Of a stretch of 15,445 nucleotides of DNA, positions 1 through 6,058 are shown in pieces. The number at the start of each line of letters is the position of its first letter. The stretch's first letter is position 1. A program made the translations under genes and the position numbers. The stretch lies in contig JAFGBV010000019.1 of NCBI GenBank assembly GCA_016932955.1, positions 1 to 15,445 of the forward strand. The letters are read 5' to 3'. The notes under the pieces are model-generated. The model worked only from the letters and a program-made list of their open reading frames with translations, was not told where the DNA came from and made no database searches. The stretch is from Anaerolineales bacterium. Its GTDB lineage: Bacteria > Chloroflexota > Anaerolineae > Anaerolineales > UBA4823.

Positions 1-11
1 CAGAGGGCAGG

Positions 12-54
12 TATGGGGGTGTTTTGCGGGCGGAGCCCGCAAAACACCCCCATA
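12..54. repeat. Perfect 20-bp hairpin with 3-nt loop (intergenic palindrome 1)
   Basis: Two 20-nt arms (12-31 and 35-54) are exact reverse complements around the loop GGA. The outer part is G-rich on the left (GGGGGTG) and C-rich on the right; the core beside the loop is GCGGGC/GCCCGC. No U-run follows on either strand, so it is not a classical intrinsic terminator. It lies beyond the lexA terminator and resembles the hairpins at 5067-5109 and 15260-15298 in G-rich arms and intergenic position. Possible roles are a REP-like dispersed palindrome or an RNA 3'-end stabiliser; neither can be decided from the sequence. Confidence 0.85.
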
Positions 55-103
55 TATCCGCCCCACCACGGCTAATCCCAGAGAGCCCAATTGCATGATG
101 AAA

Positions 104-145
104 ACCAGGGATGAAGCAGAGCATATGCGCTGCCTCATCCCTGGT
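104..145 (-). terminator. Probable rho-independent terminator of lexA
   Basis: A near-perfect 42-bp palindrome begins 29 nt after the lexA stop. Its two 21-nt arms pair at 19 positions, and in the minus-strand transcript one of the two mismatches (115/134) becomes a G-U wobble. The minus-strand transcript then continues with UUUU (complement of 101-104). Position, strand asymmetry and the short U-run suit a terminator for lexA. The U-run is short, so efficiency is uncertain. Confidence 0.65.
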
Positions 146-174
146 GATGGATTGAACGATGAATCTTCCGTTGC

Positions 175-846
175 CTACATGGGTTTTTCGACCTGGCGAA
201 TGACCATGACCACTTTGCCTTGAATTTGCAAGGTGGATGGATCATCAATGTAAATCGGGCCCATGGTGGGGTTGGCAGGCTGCAGGCGCACGCGGTTGCC
301 TTCCATGTAGAAATACTTCAATGTAGTTTCTTCATTGTTCAGCCAGATGGCAACTAGCTCTCCATTCAACGCCTGATGGGCTGGTTTCATGATCACGATA
401 TCACCATCGTTGATCATGGCATCGACCATAGAATCCCCACGCACTTCCAGGGCAAAGAGCTGGTCGGTCCTCTCGCGGCTAGGCAACAGACTGCGCGCCA
501 CGTTGACCATGTTATCAGTGTCAGTAAATGAGTGCTCTGTGGAAGGCATTGGCACAGGCTCGCTGGCAAAGATACGTCCGGCAACAGGAATGCGCAGTAC
601 ATCATCAATCGTATCCGCCAGCAGGCGGATGCCGCGCGAAACCTGCCTGGAGCGCTCGATGAAACCCAGAGACTCCAGCCGATCCAGGTAGTAGTTCACT
701 ACCGAAGTGGAAGAAAAACCGCCTTCCTCCTGGATATCTCGGATGGAGGGGGGGTAGCCCATCTCCTTTGAGTATGCCTGCAGAATATCCAGAACCTTTT
801 TTTGCGGTTCGGTCAGTTTGGTGCTCTTGCGACGGCCCATCATCAT
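175..846 (-). CDS. lexA: LexA repressor / autoproteolytic SOS regulator
   Basis: A 223-residue LexA, near the usual length for the family. The N-terminal winged helix-turn-helix spans about residues 12-75, with the recognition region around 44-61 (FSSTSVVNYYLDRLESLG). The self-cleavage site is Ala89-Gly90 (PVAGRI), and the peptidase dyad is Ser139 (RGDSM) and Lys177 (TTLKY), so the RecA-stimulated cleavage machinery appears intact. It represses DNA-damage response genes and is cleaved when RecA is active on single-stranded DNA. Three consecutive ATG codons occur; the first (846) has AAGGAGG six nucleotides upstream and was chosen. It is transcribed away from the glycan operon, and an SOS box sits in its own promoter, implying autorepression. 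It is followed by a strong hairpin at 104-145. Confidence 0.97.
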   Translation of the reverse strand: MMMGRRKSTKLTEPQKKVLDILQAYSKEMGYPPSIRDIQEEGGFSSTSVVNYYLDRLESLGFIERSRQVSRGIRLLADTIDDVLRIPVAGRIFASEPVPMPSTEHSFTDTDNMVNVARSLLPSRERTDQLFALEVRGDSMVDAMINDGDIVIMKPAHQALNGELVAIWLNNEETTLKYFYMEGNRVRLQPANPTMGPIYIDDPSTLQIQGKVVMVIRQVEKPM

Positions 847-894
847 GGTGTGCCTCCTTTATGGCAATAATACTGCCCGTTTGTTCTAGTTATT

Positions 895-923
895 ATAATA
901 CTCGAACATGCGTTCGATGTCAA
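895..923 (-). promoter_or_regulatory. lexA promoter (TTGACA / 17 bp / TATTAT)
   Basis: On the minus strand a perfect -35 hexamer TTGACA (923-918) is followed by a 17-bp spacer and the -10 hexamer TATTAT (900-895). Transcription would start near 888, about 40 nt before the lexA ATG. A TATAAT at 897-892 also exists, but its spacer to the same -35 would be 20 bp, so the first pairing is preferred. Confidence 0.75.
903..916. promoter_or_regulatory. LexA operator (SOS box)
   Basis: CGAACATGCGTTCG matches the Gram-positive-type SOS consensus CGAACRNRYGTTYG at every position, and the palindrome extends one further T/A pair on each side. It lies entirely inside the 17-bp spacer of the lexA promoter, so bound LexA should exclude RNA polymerase. 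The divergent plus-strand operon starts about 100 bp away and need not be affected. Confidence 0.93.
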
Positions 924-1010
924 GAGGCTTTTTGGGCAAATTTCTGAGCGGCCTGGGGCACTTAATTGTTCTTGCTTTGTGATCGAACACCCCAGAATCC
1001 CGTCAAATTG

Positions 1011-1019
1011 TGGGATAAT
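1011..1019 (+). promoter_or_regulatory. Candidate extended -10 promoter for the glycan operon
   Basis: TGG followed by GATAAT (1014-1019) forms an extended -10 element. No convincing -35 hexamer is found 16-18 bp upstream. A start near 1026 would give an approximately 80-nt leader before the dehydrogenase ATG at 1107. This is the best candidate in the 260-bp divergent region, but it is weak. Confidence 0.4.
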
Positions 1020-1106
1020 AACCAGCGCAAACGGTTTGAATTGGATTGTGGAGCATTCCCCTGCGATTTCCTGTGCCGAATGCAAATCAACCACTCTGGA
1101 GTATCT

Positions 1107-2384
1107 ATGGAATTCCGCAAAGTTTGCATGATTGGATTGGGGTACATCGGGCTGCCAACCGCCTGCACGCTGGCAACACATGGCCTGCGCGTAGTGGGTG
1201 TGGATACCAACTCCCAGATCATCCATACACTGCGCAACGGCGGGTTGCACATCCACGAGCCAGGTCTTCAGGCACTGGTGCAGGAGGCGCTAGCCTCGGG
1301 CAACCTGGTGGTGAGCGAGACGGACGATGTGGCAGATGCCTTTATCATTGCCGTACCGACCCCTTTTTTTGATGATAAGCGCGCCGATATGCGGGCGGTC
1401 ACTGCGGCGAGTGAGGCGATTGTGCCTTATCTGCGCAAAGGGAACCTGGTGATCCTGGAATCCACTTCACCACCGCGCACAACGGTTGATTTGGTGCAGC
1501 CGATCCTGGAGCAATCGGGCTTGAAGGCAGGGGTGGATTTCTACCTCTGCTATTCACCGGAGCGTGTGCTGCCGGGGCAGACCTTGCGTGAGCTGGTGGA
1601 AAATGCCAGGGTGGTGGGGGGGGTCAACCAGGCCTCAGCCGAAGCCGGGCGCGACCTTTATGCGCACTTTGTGCGTGGGGAGATCGTGCTCACCGATGCC
1701 ACCACAGCCGAGATGGTCAAGTTGATGGAGAATACCTACCGCGATGTGAATATTGCCATCGCCAATGAATTTTCTCGCCTGGCAGAACGCTTCGGTGTGG
1801 ATGTCTGGGAGGCGATCTCGCATGCCAACCGCCACCCGCGGGTGAAGATCCTCTCCCCTGGGCCGGGTGTGGGCGGTCACTGCATCAGCGTCGATCCCTG
1901 GTTCCTGGTGGAGGCTGCTCCAGACCTGGCCCACCTGATCCGTGCAGCGCGGGAAGTGAACGACGGGCAGCCTCACCATACCTTGCGCGTGGTACAGCGG
2001 GCCCTGGGCGGTGAACTGAAAGGCAGGCGCATAGCAGCGCTGGGGCTGGCCTTCAAGGCAGATGTGGACGACTTGCGCGAAAGCCCGGCGATCGAGGTAG
2101 CGCAGATGCTGGCCAAGGCTGGCGCGCTGGTGCGCGCTTATGAGCCTTACAAGCCGGATGCGCTGGTGGAGGGCATTCACATGTGCGCCACTCTGCAAGA
2201 GGCGCTGGCTGAGGCAGAAGCGTTGATCTTGTTGGTTCACCATGCAGAATTCTCCAGCCTCGAGCCGGATAAGGTCGCTCGTCTGACGCCTGCACGGGTG
2301 GCAATCGATACACGCGGGCGCTGGGATATGGCGCGCTGGAAAGCTGCCGGGTTTACCCTGCTGCGCCTGGGAGATGGCAGGTAA
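1107..2384 (+). CDS. wecC: Nucleotide-sugar dehydrogenase, WecC-like (UDP-N-acetyl-D-mannosamine 6-dehydrogenase type)
   Basis: A 425-residue cytoplasmic NAD-dependent enzyme of the UDP-glucose/GDP-mannose dehydrogenase family, which oxidises the C6 hydroxyl of a UDP-sugar twice to give a uronic acid. The N-terminal Rossmann fold has GLGYIGLPTA (about residues 9-18). The central part has ESTSPPRTT, YSPERVLPG (typical of the WecC branch) and VKLMENTYRD with Lys205. The catalytic cysteine is Cys259 in GVGGHCISVDP. The C-terminal UDP-binding domain includes LGLAFKADVDDLRESPA. The open frame continues upstream to 966, but that part is unlike the family; ATG 1107 has GGAG five nucleotides upstream and leads straight into the Rossmann strand. 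It heads a four-gene glycan operon. UDP-ManNAc is the likeliest substrate; UDP-GalNAc or another amino sugar is possible. Confidence 0.88.
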   Translation: MEFRKVCMIGLGYIGLPTACTLATHGLRVVGVDTNSQIIHTLRNGGLHIHEPGLQALVQEALASGNLVVSETDDVADAFIIAVPTPFFDDKRADMRAVTAASEAIVPYLRKGNLVILESTSPPRTTVDLVQPILEQSGLKAGVDFYLCYSPERVLPGQTLRELVENARVVGGVNQASAEAGRDLYAHFVRGEIVLTDATTAEMVKLMENTYRDVNIAIANEFSRLAERFGVDVWEAISHANRHPRVKILSPGPGVGGHCISVDPWFLVEAAPDLAHLIRAAREVNDGQPHHTLRVVQRALGGELKGRRIAALGLAFKADVDDLRESPAIEVAQMLAKAGALVRAYEPYKPDALVEGIHMCATLQEALAEAEALILLVHHAEFSSLEPDKVARLTPARVAIDTRGRWDMARWKAAGFTLLRLGDGR

Positions 2385-2412
2385 CTGGTTCTACAAGGCG
2401 AATGGCTGACGG

Positions 2413-2856
2413 ATGGCTAATGATTTCTACACCCGGCTGGTCTATGCTCGCCAGTGGCCTGTGCTGGGTAAGCTGGCTTATATAACTCTCAAGCTGCTGG
2501 GGGCTGAGATCCCCCTACCTGTGCAGGTTGGCGAGGATTTTGAGCTGGCGCATGGCGGGTTTGGGGTGGTGATTCATTCGAAGAGCACGATTGGCAGGCG
2601 GGTAAAGATATACCCGGGCGTCACCCTGGGGCGGGCAGATATCTATCGACCGGCAAATACCTCGCGTTTTGAGGGGATTGTGGTGGACGATGATGTGATC
2701 CTATCTCCAGGCGCCAAGGTGCTTTGCAAAGAAGGCATCTTGCATATTGGGCGTGGCACCGTTGTCGGCGCCAATGCTGTTTTGCTCAACTCCACCGGCG
2801 AATATGAGATCTGGGCTGGCGCGCCGGCGCGGTGTGTGGGAACCCGCCAGCCATGA
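2413..2856 (+). CDS. Serine-acetyltransferase-like hexapeptide acyltransferase
   Basis: A 147-residue left-handed beta-helix protein with imperfect hexapeptide repeats. It has the CysE-type signature ELAHGGFGVVIH followed by STIGRRVKIYPGVTLGR (about residues 44-73), and ends with the usual AGAPARCVG turn. The His in LAHGG corresponds to the catalytic base region of serine acetyltransferases. The protein lacks the long N-terminal helical domain of true CysE, and its place in a glycosyltransferase operon suggests it acetylates a sugar or lipid-linked glycan rather than serine. It starts 28 nt after the dehydrogenase stop; the Shine-Dalgarno is weak (AAGG about 15 nt upstream). Its stop overlaps the start of the next gene. 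Family call is firm, substrate unknown. Confidence 0.8.
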   Translation: MANDFYTRLVYARQWPVLGKLAYITLKLLGAEIPLPVQVGEDFELAHGGFGVVIHSKSTIGRRVKIYPGVTLGRADIYRPANTSRFEGIVVDDDVILSPGAKVLCKEGILHIGRGTVVGANAVLLNSTGEYEIWAGAPARCVGTRQP

Positions 2857-3884
2857 GGCGCATCTGCGTTGTACCGCGCGTGAGCGGTGTGGGAGGCATG
2901 GTGTCCTTCCAGGCGCGTCTGGCTGCTGGATTAGCCCAGCGCGGCGTGCAGATGTGCACAGACTTGGCAGATACTCCCTACGATGCGGTGCTGGTCATTG
3001 GCGGCACGCGTGACCTGCCTGGCCTGTGGCGCGCCCGGCGGCGCGGCGTGCACATTGTGCAGCGCTTGAATGGGATGAACTGGCTACATCGCCGCCTGCG
3101 TACCGGTTTGCGCCATTTCCTGCGCGCAGAGTATGGCAATTGGTTGCTTTCTTTCATTCGCAGTAGATTAGTGACGGGAGTCATTTACCAGAGCCAGTTC
3201 GCCCATGCCTGGTGGGAGCGGGTATATGGGCCGACGCGCACCTCGTGGGGGGTGATCTATAATGGTGTGGATCTATCCCAGTACAATCCCTGCGGAACCG
3301 GTGAACGCCCTGTGGATCACAGCCGCCTGCTGGTGGTAGAGGGCAGCTTGGGTGGGGGGTATGAGATGGGTCTGGAAACAGCTGTTGCGCTGGCAGAGAG
3401 CGTGGCGCAGGCGCAGCAGCGCAAGGTCGAATTGATGGTTGTCGGACGCGCAGCCCCCTCTTTGCAAGCCCACTGGCAGCAGAAACTGAGCGCCTCTCCC
3501 GTGTTCCTCATCTTTCAGGGCGAGGTGGCGCGCGAACGTATCCCAGAGATAGACCGTTCAGCGCATCTGCTCTATGCGGCTGACCTGAACGCCGCCTGCC
3601 CGAATTCCGTCGTTGAGGCTTTGGCCTGCGGGCTGCCGGTGGTGGCTTTTGACACGGGGGCATTGCCCGAATTGGTGCGCGGCGAGGCGGGCCGTGTGGT
3701 GGAGTATGGCGGCAATCCCTGGCGTTTAGAAGCACCTAACCTGAGCACTCTTGCCGGCGCAGCGCTGGAGGTGCTGGGGGATCAGCCTCTCTTCCGTGCG
3801 GGCGCCCGTAACTGGGCAGAAGTAACTTTTGGGGTGGATCGCATGGTGGATGCATACCTGGAAATGCTCACAGTGGCTGAATGA
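2853..3884 (+). CDS. Glycosyltransferase, GT4-type (GT-B fold)
   Basis: A 343-residue glycosyltransferase. The N-terminal half begins with strand RRICVVPRV and a glycine-rich loop SGVGGMVSF, and carries VQRLNGMNWLHRR (about 69-81) and YNGVDLSQYNP. The C-terminal donor-binding half ends in CPNSVVEALACGLPVVAF (about 249-266), the GT4 nucleotide-sugar site. The first Glu of the classical EX7E motif is Ala here, as in other members with CPN at this place. ATG 2853 overlaps the preceding TGA (ATGA), which implies translational coupling. It probably adds one sugar to a lipid-linked oligosaccharide at the inner membrane face. Donor and acceptor cannot be read from sequence. Confidence 0.85.
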   Translation: MRRICVVPRVSGVGGMVSFQARLAAGLAQRGVQMCTDLADTPYDAVLVIGGTRDLPGLWRARRRGVHIVQRLNGMNWLHRRLRTGLRHFLRAEYGNWLLSFIRSRLVTGVIYQSQFAHAWWERVYGPTRTSWGVIYNGVDLSQYNPCGTGERPVDHSRLLVVEGSLGGGYEMGLETAVALAESVAQAQQRKVELMVVGRAAPSLQAHWQQKLSASPVFLIFQGEVARERIPEIDRSAHLLYAADLNAACPNSVVEALACGLPVVAFDTGALPELVRGEAGRVVEYGGNPWRLEAPNLSTLAGAALEVLGDQPLFRAGARNWAEVTFGVDRMVDAYLEMLTVAE

Positions 3885-5005
3885 TGCAGGAACAGAACTT
3901 TCCCGGTCGAGTAGGCTTGCAACAGCGCGTGGTGCCCACGTACCGGGCTGATTTCTTTGATTGCCTGGCGCAGGCATGTGCTGGAGGGTTGGAGGTCATC
4001 GCCGGGCAGCCTTTGGCGCAGGAAGGCATTGTTACCGCACGTGAACTGCAATATGCCCGCCTTGTTCCCGCGCACAACCGTCACTTTATGGATCCTGCCT
4101 CTCCCTTCTATCTTTGCTGGCAGATTGGGCTGCTGCGTTGGTTAGCCGAGTGGCAGCCAGATGTATTGGTGGTAGAAGCCAATCCACGCTACCCCGCCAC
4201 GCGCCTGGCGATCCAATGGATGCACCGCCGCCAAAGGCCAGTGATCGGCTGGGGGTTAGGTGCGCCTGCGTTGTCAGGCAGGCAGGCTGTTTTTCGCCAG
4301 TGGGAGCGCCTCTCCCTCTTGCGTAGCCTGGATGCGGTGGTCGCTTACAGCCGCCGCGGCGCGCAGGAATATCGCTCGCTGGGCTTGCCAGCGGAAAGAG
4401 TGTTCGTCGCGCCCAATGCTACCGCGCGGCGCCCATCCCTTCCCCCGCCGCAGCGCCCTGATGAATTTACTGGGCATCCCGTGGTGTTATTCGTCGGACG
4501 CCTGCAAGCACGTAAGCGTATCGACCTCCTGCTGCAAGCCTGTGCTGCGCTACCACCAGCATTACAGCCGCGCCTGTTGATTGTTGGTGATGGCCCTGCT
4601 CGCCCTGTTTTCGAATCCATGGCGGGGGCGGTCTATCCACAGGCAGAGTTCATTGGTGCCAGGCATGGTGCAGAACTTGCACCCTATTTCACCGCTGCTG
4701 ATTTATTCGTTTTGCCGGGCACAGGCGGCCTGGCAGTGCAAGAAGCAATGGCGCATGCGCTTCCGGTGGTGGTGGCGCGCGGGGATGGCACCCAGGATGA
4801 CCTGGTGGGGCAGGGGAATGGCTGGCAGATAACCCCTGACAGCCTGCAAGCGCTGTCTGAGGCGCTGCAGCAGGCGTTGTCTGACCCCGCTCGCCTGCGG
4901 CGCATGGGCCAGGAGTCGTACCGCATCGTCTCTCAGGATGCGAATGTGGAGGCGATGGTGGAGGTGTTTGTAAGCGCATTGGATTCCGTAAGCCGGAAAC
5001 TTTAA
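3881..5005 (+). CDS. Glycosyltransferase, GT4-type (GT-B fold)
   Basis: A 374-residue glycosyltransferase with an N-terminal acceptor domain (VVPTYRADFF near 17-26) and a C-terminal donor domain starting at VVLFVGRLQARKRIDLLL (about 201-218), which contains the conserved Arg-Lys that binds the donor phosphates. LLIVGDGP (about 232-239) and PGTGGLAVQEAMAHALPVVV (about 279-298) form the nucleotide-sugar site. The first Glu of EX7E is replaced by Gly, a variant known in other GT4 branches. ATG 3881 overlaps the upstream stop as ATGA; a second ATG follows at 3884. It is the last gene of the glycan operon. Confidence 0.87.
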   Translation: MMQEQNFPGRVGLQQRVVPTYRADFFDCLAQACAGGLEVIAGQPLAQEGIVTARELQYARLVPAHNRHFMDPASPFYLCWQIGLLRWLAEWQPDVLVVEANPRYPATRLAIQWMHRRQRPVIGWGLGAPALSGRQAVFRQWERLSLLRSLDAVVAYSRRGAQEYRSLGLPAERVFVAPNATARRPSLPPPQRPDEFTGHPVVLFVGRLQARKRIDLLLQACAALPPALQPRLLIVGDGPARPVFESMAGAVYPQAEFIGARHGAELAPYFTAADLFVLPGTGGLAVQEAMAHALPVVVARGDGTQDDLVGQGNGWQITPDSLQALSEALQQALSDPARLRRMGQESYRIVSQDANVEAMVEVFVSALDSVSRKL

Positions 5006-5022
5006 GCAGCGTTTTTACGTCT

Positions 5023-5031
5023 TGGTATAAT
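5023..5031 (+). promoter_or_regulatory. Extended -10 promoter upstream of the CAP-domain gene
   Basis: TGG directly followed by the perfect TATAAT (5026-5031) forms an extended -10. No good -35 is present, which extended -10 promoters tolerate. It begins 17 nt after the stop of the last glycosyltransferase gene. A start near 5038 would give an approximately 145-nt leader containing the hairpin at 5067-5109. Confidence 0.6.
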
Positions 5032-5066
5032 AGATTTGTTTGTATCTTCTCAAAAAAAGGGGGAAG

Positions 5067-5109
5067 TTGGGGTGCTGTGAGCGTGCGAAGCACGCTCACA
5101 GCACCCCAA
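5067..5109. repeat. Perfect 20-bp hairpin with 3-nt loop (intergenic palindrome 2)
   Basis: Arms 5067-5086 and 5090-5109 are exact reverse complements around the loop GAA. The arm base is TTGGGGTG and the loop-proximal core is GCGTGC/GCACGC. The right side carries a second copy of the arm end (CCCCAACTT, 5111-5119) that is complementary to AAGTTGGGG at 5064-5072, so the base of the stem can pair in two registers. On the minus strand the hairpin is followed by a run of seven T (complement of 5052-5058), a bidirectional terminator-like layout. In the plus direction no U-run follows. Confidence 0.85.
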
Positions 5110-5182
5110 ACCCCAACTTATTGGAGGATACATTTGTTTCGCTTATCGTTTTCTTTTCCTGGGGGCAGGAGGTGCTTTGCAA

Positions 5183-6037
5183 ATGGATCAATTTATTTCA
5201 CCCAGGGTGCTGGCGATTATTTGGGTAATGATTGGATTTCTCGTTCCCGGCGCGGCTATCTCCCCCACACAAACAGGGATTGCCCTGGCTCCGATGCTGA
5301 AGGACACCGCGCTTTCTTATCCCGATGACCCTATTTCAGATATCCCCTGGAGCACCGGATTTTCCGGCGTCGCTGATATCCAAAATGCCTTCAACTATGC
5401 CCGTACGGTGGAAAATAACCAGGTAAGCCAGAGAACACCCGGCTTGACCCTGCCAGACCAGGCAGCCTGGGATGCCATGTCAGATGGTGAGCGCGCCTTG
5501 TGGCTGATCAATCGCGAGCGCCTGGACCGGGGCGTGCATGCACTCCACGGCCTGGAAGTGAACGTGACCAGCGTGGCTCAATACTATGCCGATTACCTGC
5601 TGGATAACGATTTATGGGGGCATGAGGCGGATGGCAACAATCCATGGGCGCGCTTGAATACCAATCCCGCCATCAGCGCTTGCCACGATTATCTTAATGT
5701 AGCAGAGAACATCTCTGTACTGGCCACCTCAGGAAGCAGCATTCCTATGCCGATCGAGCGCTCCGTTTATATGTGGATGTATGAGGATGCCAGCAGCAGT
5801 TGGGGGCACCGCCATGCGATTTTATGGTATCCCTACGACGACAACGGTGGGACAGCCGGTGTGGAAGGATTCCTAGGCATCGGCCGCGCCAGTGGAGGGC
5901 CTTACCAGGGACCATTCACAGAACCCTGGAATTACGCGGAATTGGTTGTGATGAATGTTTTCGATCCCTGCGCCACCTGGGATTACGGCAGCCTGCCGCA
6001 GTACACATACTACTTTATACCATTGGTTGTGCGCTAA
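5183..6037 (+). CDS. Secreted or membrane-anchored CAP (SCP/PR-1-like) domain protein
   Basis: A 284-residue exported protein. Residues about 8-26 are hydrophobic (a signal peptide or N-terminal anchor), followed by a linker and a CAP domain over about 104-263. CAP landmarks are LINRERLDRGV, LWGHEADG with His147, the AENI motif near 174-177, and the WGHRHAIL motif with His209 and His211. Bacterial CAP proteins are mostly extracellular and of uncertain biochemical role. The two cysteines (Cys167, Cys263) could form a disulfide. The C-terminus is an aromatic-rich tail, YTYYFIPLVVR. ATG 5183 was chosen because AGGAGGT lies nine nucleotides upstream; a TTG at 5177 would be too close to it. The gene has its own candidate promoter and converges on the histidine kinase gene with only 21 nt between stops. 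Confidence 0.85.
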   Translation: MDQFISPRVLAIIWVMIGFLVPGAAISPTQTGIALAPMLKDTALSYPDDPISDIPWSTGFSGVADIQNAFNYARTVENNQVSQRTPGLTLPDQAAWDAMSDGERALWLINRERLDRGVHALHGLEVNVTSVAQYYADYLLDNDLWGHEADGNNPWARLNTNPAISACHDYLNVAENISVLATSGSSIPMPIERSVYMWMYEDASSSWGHRHAILWYPYDDNGGTAGVEGFLGIGRASGGPYQGPFTEPWNYAELVVMNVFDPCATWDYGSLPQYTYYFIPLVVR

Positions 6038-6058
6038 TCTGGCAACAGCCTGATTTCT

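Noticed and set aside
984..997. Second SOS-box-like half-site CGAAC in front of the glycan operon
   Set aside because: The expected second half (GTTYG after 4 bp) is absent; only one half-site is present, so LexA control of the glycan operon is not supported.
966..1106. Upstream 47-codon extension of the dehydrogenase reading frame
   Set aside because: It contains the promoter-like region, has no resemblance to the family N-terminus, and ATG 1107 has a good Shine-Dalgarno and begins the Rossmann strand.
1635..2243. Long minus-strand open frame inside the dehydrogenase gene
   Set aside because: It is antisense to a well-conserved enzyme and shows no recognisable domain; it arises from GC-rich codon use.
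5121..5182. Possible leader peptide after GGAGG at 5123-5127 upstream of the CAP gene
   Set aside because: No ATG follows at a usable distance; the only nearby start (TTG) would open a frame with biased, domain-free sequence overlapping the CAP gene.
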